Part shown: piece by piece, positions 18,620-25,943 of the stretch
How positions within the stretch are numbered: the stretch's first letter is position 1
Layout: each line of letters opens with the position of its first letter
Source of the DNA: RUG14130 sp045598325
GTDB lineage: Bacteria > Bacillota > Clostridia > Christensenellales > Aristaeellaceae
Length of the DNA: 64,000 nucleotides
Direction: 5' to 3'
Assembly (NCBI GenBank): GCA_045598325.1
Contig: JAZLLT010000092.1
Location: 70,040-134,039 of the forward strand
Translations under genes and position numbers: made by a program
Notes under the pieces: generated by a model
Databases searched by the model: none
What the model saw: the letters and a program-made list of their open reading frames with translations, nothing else
What the model was told of the DNA's origin: nothing

Positions 18620-19483
18620 ATGGATATTGATGTATATGTCCTGGTCGGACAAAGCAACGCGGTAGGTATGGCCAAGGTCCGTTCTCTTGCAGGCATTTCA
18701 GACTTGACCTACCCTGATGTTTTGATCTATAACGGCGGTGATTGTCCCGCCGCAGAGAAGAACCGTCTCGTGCCGGTTCATGCAGGTCAGGGATGGGGAT
18801 TCGGCGAAGAACCGTATTTCGGACCGGAGCTTGGTATGGCTTCGGTTTTTTCCGCATCAGAGCGCCCAGCCGCCATCCTGAAATATGCATACGGCGGAAC
18901 CGCCATCTTCCGCAATCCCGATCTGAACAACAAGCCGACAAATCATGACAATTGGCACGGCCCGTGGGACGGTGTACTTCCCGCCTCTACACTCGAAGAA
19001 GTAAACGAGTCCACATCCGGGCGTTTATACACCGAATCGCTGCAGACGATACGCAACGGTTTGTCTGCCCTGCAGGCACTCGGCTATAACCCTGTGATAA
19101 AGGGTTTGGTTTGGATGCAGGGTGAAACAGATGGCGAAATCCAGTTCAACAACGAAAAATATGCTGCTTCTTCCGTATATGAACATAACCTTACGGAATT
19201 GTTCCGGGCGTTCAGAACGGAGTTGACAGCCATCACAGGCAGCGATCAGACACATTTGCCCATCATATTCGGAGAGATCAACGAATTCAGTGTCTGCATC
19301 GTAAATGCCGCCGAAATCGTTGCCGCGCAGAAACAGGTGGGTAAGCAACCCGACAATTACTACATTTCCACCTGTGATTTACCCATTGACCCCGCAATTG
19401 ATTGCTGGCACTGGACCGGAAAAGAAGCATTCGAGCTTGGCGTACGGTTTGCCGATGCCTTGAAAAATCATTGCATCATCTGA
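18620..19483 (+). CDS. SGNH-type carbohydrate acetylesterase (SASA family)
   Basis: A 287-residue cytosolic esterase without a signal peptide. GQSNA near residues 10-14 holds the catalytic Ser12, WMQGETDG is the third conserved block of this family, and the DCWHW segment near the C-terminus supplies the Asp/His pair. Relatives remove acetyl groups from plant polysaccharide fragments or sialic acid. GAGG lies 8 nt before the ATG at 18620, just 13 nt after the LacI-family stop. With GH36 and GH130 neighbours, deacetylation of imported acetylated oligosaccharides is the likely role. Confidence 0.85.
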   Translation: MDIDVYVLVGQSNAVGMAKVRSLAGISDLTYPDVLIYNGGDCPAAEKNRLVPVHAGQGWGFGEEPYFGPELGMASVFSASERPAAILKYAYGGTAIFRNPDLNNKPTNHDNWHGPWDGVLPASTLEEVNESTSGRLYTESLQTIRNGLSALQALGYNPVIKGLVWMQGETDGEIQFNNEKYAASSVYEHNLTELFRAFRTELTAITGSDQTHLPIIFGEINEFSVCIVNAAEIVAAQKQVGKQPDNYYISTCDLPIDPAIDCWHWTGKEAFELGVRFADALKNHCII

Positions 19484-19673
19484 TATATCTTTGATAAAAC
19501 CATTCTTTGCCGCATCAGTCGGTATTGCTCTTCTGTTTGAGCAGGCAGCAACTGCCGTATCGATTTAGTTGCTGTCAAAACAGTTTGCCTTACCGGAATC
19601 ATTCTATGAACAGTCGACTTGTCGGATATGAATTTTTCCGCTGACTAAACCAAAATGAGAGGAATACTGAAAA

Positions 19674-21719
19674 ATGAACATTGATTTTGAACACAACGGT
19701 ATATTTATCCATTTGGAAGTCGAAAATGATGACCGGGTCTCATTACGCAATTGCTCTTTGCAAAGCAATATCAAAAGCGGAACCGGTTGTTTCTATCCTC
19801 TTAATGAAATCCAGATAAACGGATATAATCAAAACGATCATCATGGTTCTAAACATACCATGACTTCCCCTGCCGACTTATTGAAATATGAGAGACATGA
19901 GATCACCGAAAATGCCTTCGGGCGAATTCTGACAATCGTTCAAAAAGCAGATCCAGTAAGAGTTCTTACGCAGTGGCAGTTTTTCAAATCGGCAAAAGTG
20001 ATACGCTGCACTGTCAGCGTAGAGAACACCGGAAAAGAAGATATCGATCTGCAGTACATTTCCTCCTTTGCAATCACCGGCATCGGTTGGGGCAAAGATC
20101 CCCGCAGGGATGAAAGTTACCGGTTATGGCTGCCGCACACGACATGGAAGAGGGAGTGCCAATGGAAGAAATATTCTTTGAGCGAGTTGGGATATGACCC
20201 CATTGATTTATTCAGTTTAAAAAGAATCGAAGTTTCTTCGGCAGGTACATGGCCTTGCAGTGAATACCTTCCAATGGGCTGCTTTGAACAGGAAGATCAG
20301 GCAATGCTATGGCAGATAGAAGCAGGAACCGATTGGCAGTGGGAGATTACTGATTTAGATGGGCAGCTTTGTCTGCGTGCCGGCGGTGCTCAGTGGCAGG
20401 ATCATCAATTTATGAAAACACTGCACCCGGGTGAAGTGTTCACATCTGTTCCGTGCGCAGTAGCATTCGGATCAGATTTCGAGACAGCAGTCCAAGAGAT
20501 GACCGCATATCGCCGTCTGATCCGAAGAAAAAACGCAGATAATGATCATCCCAGTGTAATTTTCAACGATTATATGAACTGTCTTGACGGTGATCCCACG
20601 ACAGAAAAAGAGATCCCTCTTATCGATGCTGCCGCAAAAGCCGGATGTAAGTATTACTGTATTGATGCCGGTTGGTATGCTGACGGGGCTTGGTGGGATG
20701 GAGTCGGCGAGTGGATGCCGTCAAAACAGCGCTTCCCCAACGGCATCGAAGAAGTATTGCAATATATCAAAAGCAAGGGTATGATTCCGGGGTTGTGGCT
20801 GGAAATAGAAGTCATGGGCATCAACTGTCCGATGGCAGACAAAGTGCCCGATGACTGGTTTTTCTGCATCCGCGGAAAGCGTGTAATCGACCACAGTCGA
20901 TACCAGCTGGATTTCCGCAATCCGGCTGTACGCAAATATGCCGATTCTGTCATTGACAGGCTCGTTAACCGGTATGGAGTCGGTTATATCAAAATGGATT
21001 ACAACATAAACGCCGGAATGGGAACAGATATCCGGTCCGACAGCGTTGGAGAAGGGTTGACAGAACATACCAAAGCGTATCATGAGTGGCTTGACAATGT
21101 TTTCACCCGCTATCCGGATCTCGTCATTGAAAATTGTTCCAGCGGCGGAATGCGAATGGAATATTCGATGCTGCAAAGGCATAGTATTCAGAGTATTACC
21201 GATCAAACAAATTACATCGATATGGCTGTCATTGCAGCAAACTGCATGACTGCCTGTACTCCGGAACAGGCCGCCATTTGGAGCTATCCCATGCGCGCAG
21301 GTAATGAAGAAGAAACCATCTTCAACATGGTCAGTGCGATGCTGCTGCGCATTCATCAGAGCGGACATCTGGCCGAACTTTCCAACGAACGATTTGATTT
21401 GGTTCGGGAGGGTATTGCTCTTCACAAAGATATCGTTGAAAAAACAAAAAACGGCGTGCCATTCTGGCCGATAGGAATCGCATCGTTCGATGATAGCATC
21501 GTTTCTGTCGGTATAGATTGCGGCAGTGAGAGTTATATGGCGGTGTGGCACAGGAATGAAGGTATGGATGACTTTGTGATACCCATGAGAAACAAAACAA
21601 AGGCGGAACTTGTCTACCCGTCATCTCACAACACCATGGATTTCCGGTGGAAGCAAGTCGATGGCAGCTTAAAAGGAACAGTCAAAGGAATCAAAGCCCG
21701 CCTGTTCAAACTTGTGTAA
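19674..21719 (+). CDS. Alpha-galactosidase, GH36
   Basis: A 681-residue cytosolic glycosidase close to the usual GH36 length. An N-terminal beta-sandwich (about 1-290) precedes the TIM barrel. The catalytic nucleophile is Asp442 in KMDYN, CSSGG at 488-492 helps bind substrate, and Asp510 in ITDQTN is the likely acid/base. GLWLEIEVMG near 373-382 also fits the family. It removes alpha-1,6-galactose from melibiose, raffinose or galactomanno-oligosaccharides. The ribosome-binding site is weak (GAGG 11 nt away). The 190-nt gap before it holds no clear promoter, so it may be read from the LacI-family gene. Confidence 0.93.
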   Translation: MNIDFEHNGIFIHLEVENDDRVSLRNCSLQSNIKSGTGCFYPLNEIQINGYNQNDHHGSKHTMTSPADLLKYERHEITENAFGRILTIVQKADPVRVLTQWQFFKSAKVIRCTVSVENTGKEDIDLQYISSFAITGIGWGKDPRRDESYRLWLPHTTWKRECQWKKYSLSELGYDPIDLFSLKRIEVSSAGTWPCSEYLPMGCFEQEDQAMLWQIEAGTDWQWEITDLDGQLCLRAGGAQWQDHQFMKTLHPGEVFTSVPCAVAFGSDFETAVQEMTAYRRLIRRKNADNDHPSVIFNDYMNCLDGDPTTEKEIPLIDAAAKAGCKYYCIDAGWYADGAWWDGVGEWMPSKQRFPNGIEEVLQYIKSKGMIPGLWLEIEVMGINCPMADKVPDDWFFCIRGKRVIDHSRYQLDFRNPAVRKYADSVIDRLVNRYGVGYIKMDYNINAGMGTDIRSDSVGEGLTEHTKAYHEWLDNVFTRYPDLVIENCSSGGMRMEYSMLQRHSIQSITDQTNYIDMAVIAANCMTACTPEQAAIWSYPMRAGNEEETIFNMVSAMLLRIHQSGHLAELSNERFDLVREGIALHKDIVEKTKNGVPFWPIGIASFDDSIVSVGIDCGSESYMAVWHRNEGMDDFVIPMRNKTKAELVYPSSHNTMDFRWKQVDGSLKGTVKGIKARLFKLV

Positions 21720-21765
21720 GACTTTATATAAGTAAATACCAATAGTTCGGGACAAGGCCGAAATC

Positions 21766-21900
21766 AAACATCGCTGTTCAAAGCTTTTTTCCGGTCTTGC
21801 AATTGCTTCCACGCTGCTGTCGGCAGGAAGGGTTTTGACGCTCTCCCCGTAACGAATCGTGATGCTTGAACCGGCAGCGGCATATCGCGGAGTTTTCGGG
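21766..21900 (-). pseudogene. Decayed coding fragment, possibly mobile-element derived
   Basis: One minus-strand frame reads about 45 residues without a stop, with a protein-like stretch SSITIRYGESVKTLPADSS. There is no start codon or ribosome-binding site, and the frame ends soon after. It resembles a broken gene rather than spacer, but I cannot name the family. Confidence 0.3.
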
Positions 21901-21904
21901 TCAC

Positions 21905-21942
21905 AAAAAGACGGTCAACTTCATCGGTTGAACCGTCTTTTT
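21905..21942. terminator. Bidirectional terminator
   Basis: An 11-bp stem (AAAAAGACGGT with ACCGTCTTTTT), extended by inner CAAC/GTTG pairing, has T-runs on both strands. It can end the GH36 transcript. Confidence 0.75.
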
Positions 21943-21955
21943 CCTTTCATATCAA

Positions 21956-22249
21956 CGGCTTTATAATGCTCAGCGGTATACAGTAAATGAAAACGGTTTT
22001 GCCGAAGAAACGCTGCACGCTGTTTGCCCGCCTGCGTGGGCGTACTATCGGCAGTTGTCCGGGAAAGAATACTATGCCGCGAACGCAGAAAACGTGCAGG
22101 AAGAAATCATGTTTCAGATAAATTACCGAAACGATCTGACAACCCGGCACATTATCCGCTATCGCGGCATTCTGTGGGACATTACCCGCATAGACGATTA
22201 TGAGGGACGCAAAGAGGACTTGAAGGTGTACTGCAAGCGGAAATGTTAA
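21956..22249 (+). pseudogene. Phage head-tail adaptor fragment
   Basis: An open frame of about 97 codons matches the phage head-closure/head-tail adaptor family: QLSGKEYYAANAE, an alternating beta pattern, then ILWDITRIDDYEGRKEDL and YCK at the end. These proteins connect the portal complex to the tail in siphophages. There is no ATG at a sensible place (an internal TTG at 22055 is the only candidate start) and the frame runs back into a terminator, so I take it as truncated. No other phage structural gene is nearby. Confidence 0.65.
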
Positions 22250-22434
22250 TGCGTGCGCTGCTGGCGTATCTGCTGCAATATTTCCTGCTGCTTTTCAGCG
22301 GGCAAGCCTGCTGCCGCAAGCGCTTCAAGAATGCCGCAATCCGGGCAAATTTCCGTTTCGTTATCGTCCCTTGACAATGCGGAATGTTCGCTATATTCCT
22401 TGCCGCATTTGGGGCAGAGCTTCATATTTTCCAT
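22246..22434 (-). CDS. Small zinc-ribbon protein
   Basis: A 62-residue protein with two CxxC pairs (CPKC at 7-10 and CPDC at 31-34), predicted to bind one zinc, followed by a helical tail rich in Gln and Glu. Such proteins are common in phages and integrated elements, with unknown function. GAAGGTG lies about 7 nt before the ATG. It converges on the phage fragment with a 4-nt overlap. Confidence 0.65.
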   Translation of the reverse strand: MENMKLCPKCGKEYSEHSALSRDDNETEICPDCGILEALAAAGLPAEKQQEILQQIRQQRTH

Positions 22435-22521
22435 TGCTGCACCTTCTTTCTGTTCTTATGCTCATTATATCAGAATCGGCGTGTGCCGCAAGCAAAGTTG
22501 CATGAATTTACGGGAATGATG

Positions 22522-22550
22522 TTGCGCGTGTGCTGATTTTGCGGTATAAT
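22522..22550 (+). promoter_or_regulatory. Promoter of the methyltransferase/nuclease pair
   Basis: TTGCGC (22522-22527), a 17-bp spacer and a perfect TATAAT (22545-22550). The -35 box is weak. Confidence 0.5.
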
Positions 22551-22606
22551 GTAAATGGATATTTGTAGGTATATGGTGCTATGAGACTTGAAAGGTGGCA
22601 ATGCAC

Positions 22607-23830
22607 ATGCCGAAAAAGAATAACACATTAACAGCTGCAAAAAACCAAAAGAGCGATGAGTTTTATACGCAGTATGAAGATATTCAGCGCGAAATAAACG
22701 CATATTTGGAGTTTGACCCGGACACATTCCGGGATAAAACTGTTTTGCTGCCTTGTGATGATCCCGAATGGAGCAACTTCACGCGCTTTTTTGCGCAGAA
22801 CTTTGAAATGCTGGGATTGAAAAAACTCATATCTACAAGTTACGCATATGAAAGCAAACAGGCACATGAACCTGTTCAGCTTTCAATGTTTGAGTTTTTG
22901 ACAGAATTTGAAACAGAATCGCCCCTCTATAACGCTGAACAATCCCCAAAGCGTGGGCGAATTTTTACGCTGACCCGCAGGAACAAAAAAGTTGACATTA
23001 ACGATCTGCAATGGAAATACCTTGACGGGGACGGCGATTTTAGAAGCACAGAAGTAACGGCATTGCGGGATGAAGCGGACATAATCGTTACTAACCCGCC
23101 TTTTTCGCTGTTCCGTGAATTTCTCGCATGGGTAATGGAGGCGAATAAGAAGTTTTTGATTATCGGTAATGTCAACTGTATTTCATACAAAGAAATGTTC
23201 CCTTTGATTAAAGATAACCGTGTTTGGACAGGCTGCCGCTTTAATCAACGTGTCAACGGTAAGATAATGACATTTCGTGTGCCGGATAGCTACCCATTGA
23301 CAGGAACAGAATTGTTTGTTGGTGATGATGGAAAGAAGTATATTAGTGTTGCAGGAACGGGATGGTTCACTAACCTTGACCATGGGCGGCGGCATCAGCC
23401 TATATCCCTTATGACAATGGCTGACAATCTAAAATTCAGCGTTCATAAGGAAATCAAAGAAAACGGCTATCCGCATTATGATAATTACGATGCTATCGAA
23501 GTACCGTTTACTGACGCAATTCCGGCTGATTATGATGGTATTATGGGCGTGCCTATTAGCTTTATCAAATACTACTGTCCAGAACAGTTTGAAATCATGG
23601 GTATCACGCTGGGGAATACTGTTGAATACGAAATGACAAAGATATACACGGCTGCTGTTCAACATAATAAAAACGGTTCAACGCAACCGGGCAGTAAGGT
23701 GAACACCCGTGCGGCAATATGTGTTTCAGAAAAGCCAACAGACTCAGTGTATTATACGGCAGATAATTGTGATGGTTTCTTAATCAGTATATATCCGCGA
23801 ATCCTTATAAGGAGGATAGTTAACGAATGA
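22607..23830 (+). CDS. EcoRI-type adenine-specific DNA methyltransferase
   Basis: A 407-residue protein of the EcoRI-methylase family. NPPF at residues 163-166 is the catalytic motif IV of N6-adenine methyltransferases, and VLLPCDDPEWSNF near 46-58 takes the place of the usual SAM-binding motif in this family. It would use S-adenosylmethionine to methylate adenine in a specific DNA sequence. I prefer the ATG at 22607, with GGTGG 8 nt upstream, over those at 22595 and 22601. The stop overlaps the nuclease start (ATGA), so the two act together, presumably as modification and restriction. The family is frequent on phages. Confidence 0.88.
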   Translation: MPKKNNTLTAAKNQKSDEFYTQYEDIQREINAYLEFDPDTFRDKTVLLPCDDPEWSNFTRFFAQNFEMLGLKKLISTSYAYESKQAHEPVQLSMFEFLTEFETESPLYNAEQSPKRGRIFTLTRRNKKVDINDLQWKYLDGDGDFRSTEVTALRDEADIIVTNPPFSLFREFLAWVMEANKKFLIIGNVNCISYKEMFPLIKDNRVWTGCRFNQRVNGKIMTFRVPDSYPLTGTELFVGDDGKKYISVAGTGWFTNLDHGRRHQPISLMTMADNLKFSVHKEIKENGYPHYDNYDAIEVPFTDAIPADYDGIMGVPISFIKYYCPEQFEIMGITLGNTVEYEMTKIYTAAVQHNKNGSTQPGSKVNTRAAICVSEKPTDSVYYTADNCDGFLISIYPRILIRRIVNE

Positions 23831-24990
23831 ATACCGTCTTGAACATCGACTTGACCGTTGAGAAAGTCTGTGAAGGTTTTGTCTACAACGAATATGAAGG
23901 TAAGGGCTTGTTCGGGCTTGCGGGCAAACTTGTTATTCAGCCGGAATATCAGCGTAACTATATCTATGCTGACGGTAAAAAGGACGTTGCCGTTATTCAA
24001 TCGCTGCTGAAAGGCTATCCTATCGGACTTATTTACTTCACCAAAGTTGCCGAAGATAAGTTTGAAATACTGGACGGGCAACAGCGCATTACAAGCATAG
24101 GGCGCTTTCTGACGGGCAAGTTTCCGATCATCGGCGCAGACGGCGTGCCGCATTATTTCAGCGGTTTGGCAGAGGACTTGCAGCGCAGAATCCTTGACAC
24201 GAAGCTGACGATTTACGAATGTTCCGGCACAGAATCCGAAATCAAAGCATGGTTTGAAACGATCAACATTGCGGGCGTGCCGCTCAATGAACAGGAATTG
24301 TCAAATGCGATTCATTCCGGACCGTTTGTAACGCTGGCAAAATCCGTGTTCAGCAACAGTCAAAACGCCAATATTCAGAAATGGAGTGCATATATCAGCG
24401 GTGACGTAAAGCGGCAGGATTATTTGCGCACGGCGTTGAACTGGGTAAGCAAGGGCAATATTGATGATTATATGAGCCGTCACAGGTTCGACACGAACAT
24501 AACGGAACTGACAACCTATTTCAACAGCGTTATTGACTGGGTATCAAGCGTTTTTCAAGATGTGGAAAGTGAAATGCGCGGTTTGAACTGGGGCGCGTTA
24601 TATGAGAAATATCACATGAACGCATATAGCCCGGCAGAGGTTCATAACAAGCTGCAAGCGCTTTATGCTGACTTTTTCGTAAAGAACCGCAAGGGCGTAT
24701 TTGAATACATATTAGGCGGCTGCGTTGACACGAAACTGCTTGACATACGCATATTCGATGAAGTAACGAAAAGAACGGTATACGCGCAGCAGACGCAGGC
24801 GGCAACCGCAGCAGGCGTTTCAAACTGTCCGCTGTGCGCAATGGGACATGATAACAACAGGCAGCGCATTTATAAGCAAAAGGAAATGGACGCAGACCAT
24901 GTGACGGCATGGAGCAACGGCGGCGCAACCGACATAAGCAACTGCACAATGCTGTGCGCAACCCATAACCGTGCCAAAGGAAACAAGTAA
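23827..24990 (+). CDS. DUF262-HNH endonuclease
   Basis: A 387-residue protein. The N-terminal DUF262 (ParB/GmrS-like) domain has DGQQR at residues 83-87, the nucleotide-dependent motif of this family. The C-terminal 55 residues are an HNH nuclease: CPLC at 334-337, DADH near 355-358, a later Asn, Cys in MLC, and a final THNR. It is shorter than the GmrSD type IV enzymes and uses an HNH rather than a DUF1524 nuclease. Its start overlaps the methyltransferase stop by 4 nt. It could cut DNA lacking, or carrying, the partner's methyl mark; which one cannot be told from sequence. Confidence 0.85.
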   Translation: MNTVLNIDLTVEKVCEGFVYNEYEGKGLFGLAGKLVIQPEYQRNYIYADGKKDVAVIQSLLKGYPIGLIYFTKVAEDKFEILDGQQRITSIGRFLTGKFPIIGADGVPHYFSGLAEDLQRRILDTKLTIYECSGTESEIKAWFETINIAGVPLNEQELSNAIHSGPFVTLAKSVFSNSQNANIQKWSAYISGDVKRQDYLRTALNWVSKGNIDDYMSRHRFDTNITELTTYFNSVIDWVSSVFQDVESEMRGLNWGALYEKYHMNAYSPAEVHNKLQALYADFFVKNRKGVFEYILGGCVDTKLLDIRIFDEVTKRTVYAQQTQAATAAGVSNCPLCAMGHDNNRQRIYKQKEMDADHVTAWSNGGATDISNCTMLCATHNRAKGNK

Positions 24991-25054
24991 TTGTCGCTTA
25001 TCGTCTGCAATTTCTTATAATAGCTTGCAGATTCAAGCGACAAGCAAGCGACAA
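24991..25054. repeat. Nested inverted repeat and direct repeat after the nuclease gene
   Basis: TTGTCGCTT (24991-24999) pairs with AAGCGACAA (25035-25043), and inside it TCTGCAA pairs with TTGCAGA. CAAGCGACAA is then repeated directly at 25045-25054. It starts right at the stop codon. It may be a hairpin terminator without a T-run, or the remains of an element end. Confidence 0.55.
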
Positions 25055-25116
25055 CGCAAAAACGGCAATGTATAGATATTAGAAAATACCACAATATATA
25101 GGGCTTTATACACATT

Positions 25117-25164
25117 AGACACACTATATATGCACATTATGTGCAAATATGGTGTGTCTTTTTT
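25117..25164 (+). terminator. Terminator after the methyltransferase/nuclease pair
   Basis: A long stem (AGACACAC with GTGTGTCT plus inner ATATGCACAT/ATGTGCA pairing) is followed by six T on the plus strand. It also lies just past the stop of the convergent ABC fragment. Confidence 0.75.
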
Positions 25165-25735
25165 AATTCTCGGTGGTATGCGCCACATCGGTGATCTCCG
25201 CCGCGATCTTTCCGTCATGGAACACGAGGATGCGGTCGGAAAGGCTCAGCACTTCGCCGAGATCAGCGGAGACCAGCAGGATGGCGCAACCGCTGTCCCG
25301 CATGGATACCAGTTTTTCGTGGATGAATTCGATGGCACCCACATCGACGCCGCGGGTCGGCTGATCGGCGACCACGATGGCAGGATCATCCGTGAGTTCT
25401 CTGGCGAGCACGACCTTCTGCATGTTGCCGCCGGAGAGCATGGAGATGCCCTGATGCAGTTCGCCCTTCACGCGGAAATCCGAAATCTGCTTTTCCGCCT
25501 TCTTTGCAAGGGCTTTGAATTTGATGAAGCCGAATCTTGATTCCTTCGCGAAATCGACCGCGATGAGGTTGCTCAGGATATCTTCCTTCTGGTTGGTGCC
25601 CATGGTCATGCGGTCCTCCGGGATGTGGGAAAGTCCCATCCCGCGGATGGCACGCACGGTCCTGTCAGCGATCTCGTTGCCCCGCACCGTGATGCTGCCA
25701 TACCTTAGCGCGTAACCGATGTCAATCTCACAACC
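25163..25735 (-). pseudogene. C-terminal half of a simple-sugar/nucleoside ABC ATPase
   Basis: About 190 residues match the second nucleotide-binding domain of a double-domain ATPase (RbsA/NupO type): GLSHIPEDRM, the signature LSGGNMQKV, and a Walker B-like AIVVADQPTRGVD. Intact proteins have about 500 residues and two domains; here the whole first domain and the Walker A of the second are missing. The reading frame opens at 25771, but its first residues do not look like this family. No membrane or binding-protein partner is adjacent. It was probably cut by the rearrangement that left the mobile scar. Confidence 0.8.
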
Positions 25736-25812
25736 TATCCGCACCATATATATAACAAGCAGACAACACACCGGCCGGTTTCCGGGCTTTCAAGCGCAGC
25801 GAAGCGGGCGCT

Positions 25813-25833
25813 GCCGGTATACACAATACCGGC
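25813..25833. repeat. Short hairpin
   Basis: GCCGGTAT and ATACCGGC form an 8-bp stem with a 5-nt loop between the ABC remnant and tex. There is no T-run, so its role is unclear. Confidence 0.4.
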
Positions 25834-25943
25834 GGATTTATCAACCTTCGCGCCGCATTTTTCACACGGAATGAAAATCTCCCCTGTGGATTTTCCGTGG
25901 ATGATATGATATAATGTCCCTTATCAACTTGAAGGAGAAAACC

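Larger units (their letters stand above)
21720..25735. mobile_element. Scar of prophage/mobile DNA
   Basis: Between the GH36 gene and tex lie a phage head-tail adaptor fragment, a small zinc-ribbon protein, a methyltransferase/HNH pair and a severed ABC ATPase. The protein-coding content differs from the metabolic genes on both sides. Start and end are approximate; I found no intact integrase or clear attachment sites. Confidence 0.55.

Noticed and set aside
22055..22249. The phage adaptor fragment as a complete 64-residue gene starting at a TTG
   Set aside because: The conserved adaptor sequence continues upstream of that TTG in the same frame, so the gene is a fragment rather than a short complete one.
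21720..22600. A complete prophage or integrative element
   Set aside because: Only one structural-gene fragment and one small protein are present. No integrase, portal, capsid, terminase or lysis genes can be found.
25034..25054. Tandem CAAGCGACAA copies as the start of a CRISPR array
   Set aside because: Only two short copies exist at an 11-bp period, with no spacers and no cas genes in the window.
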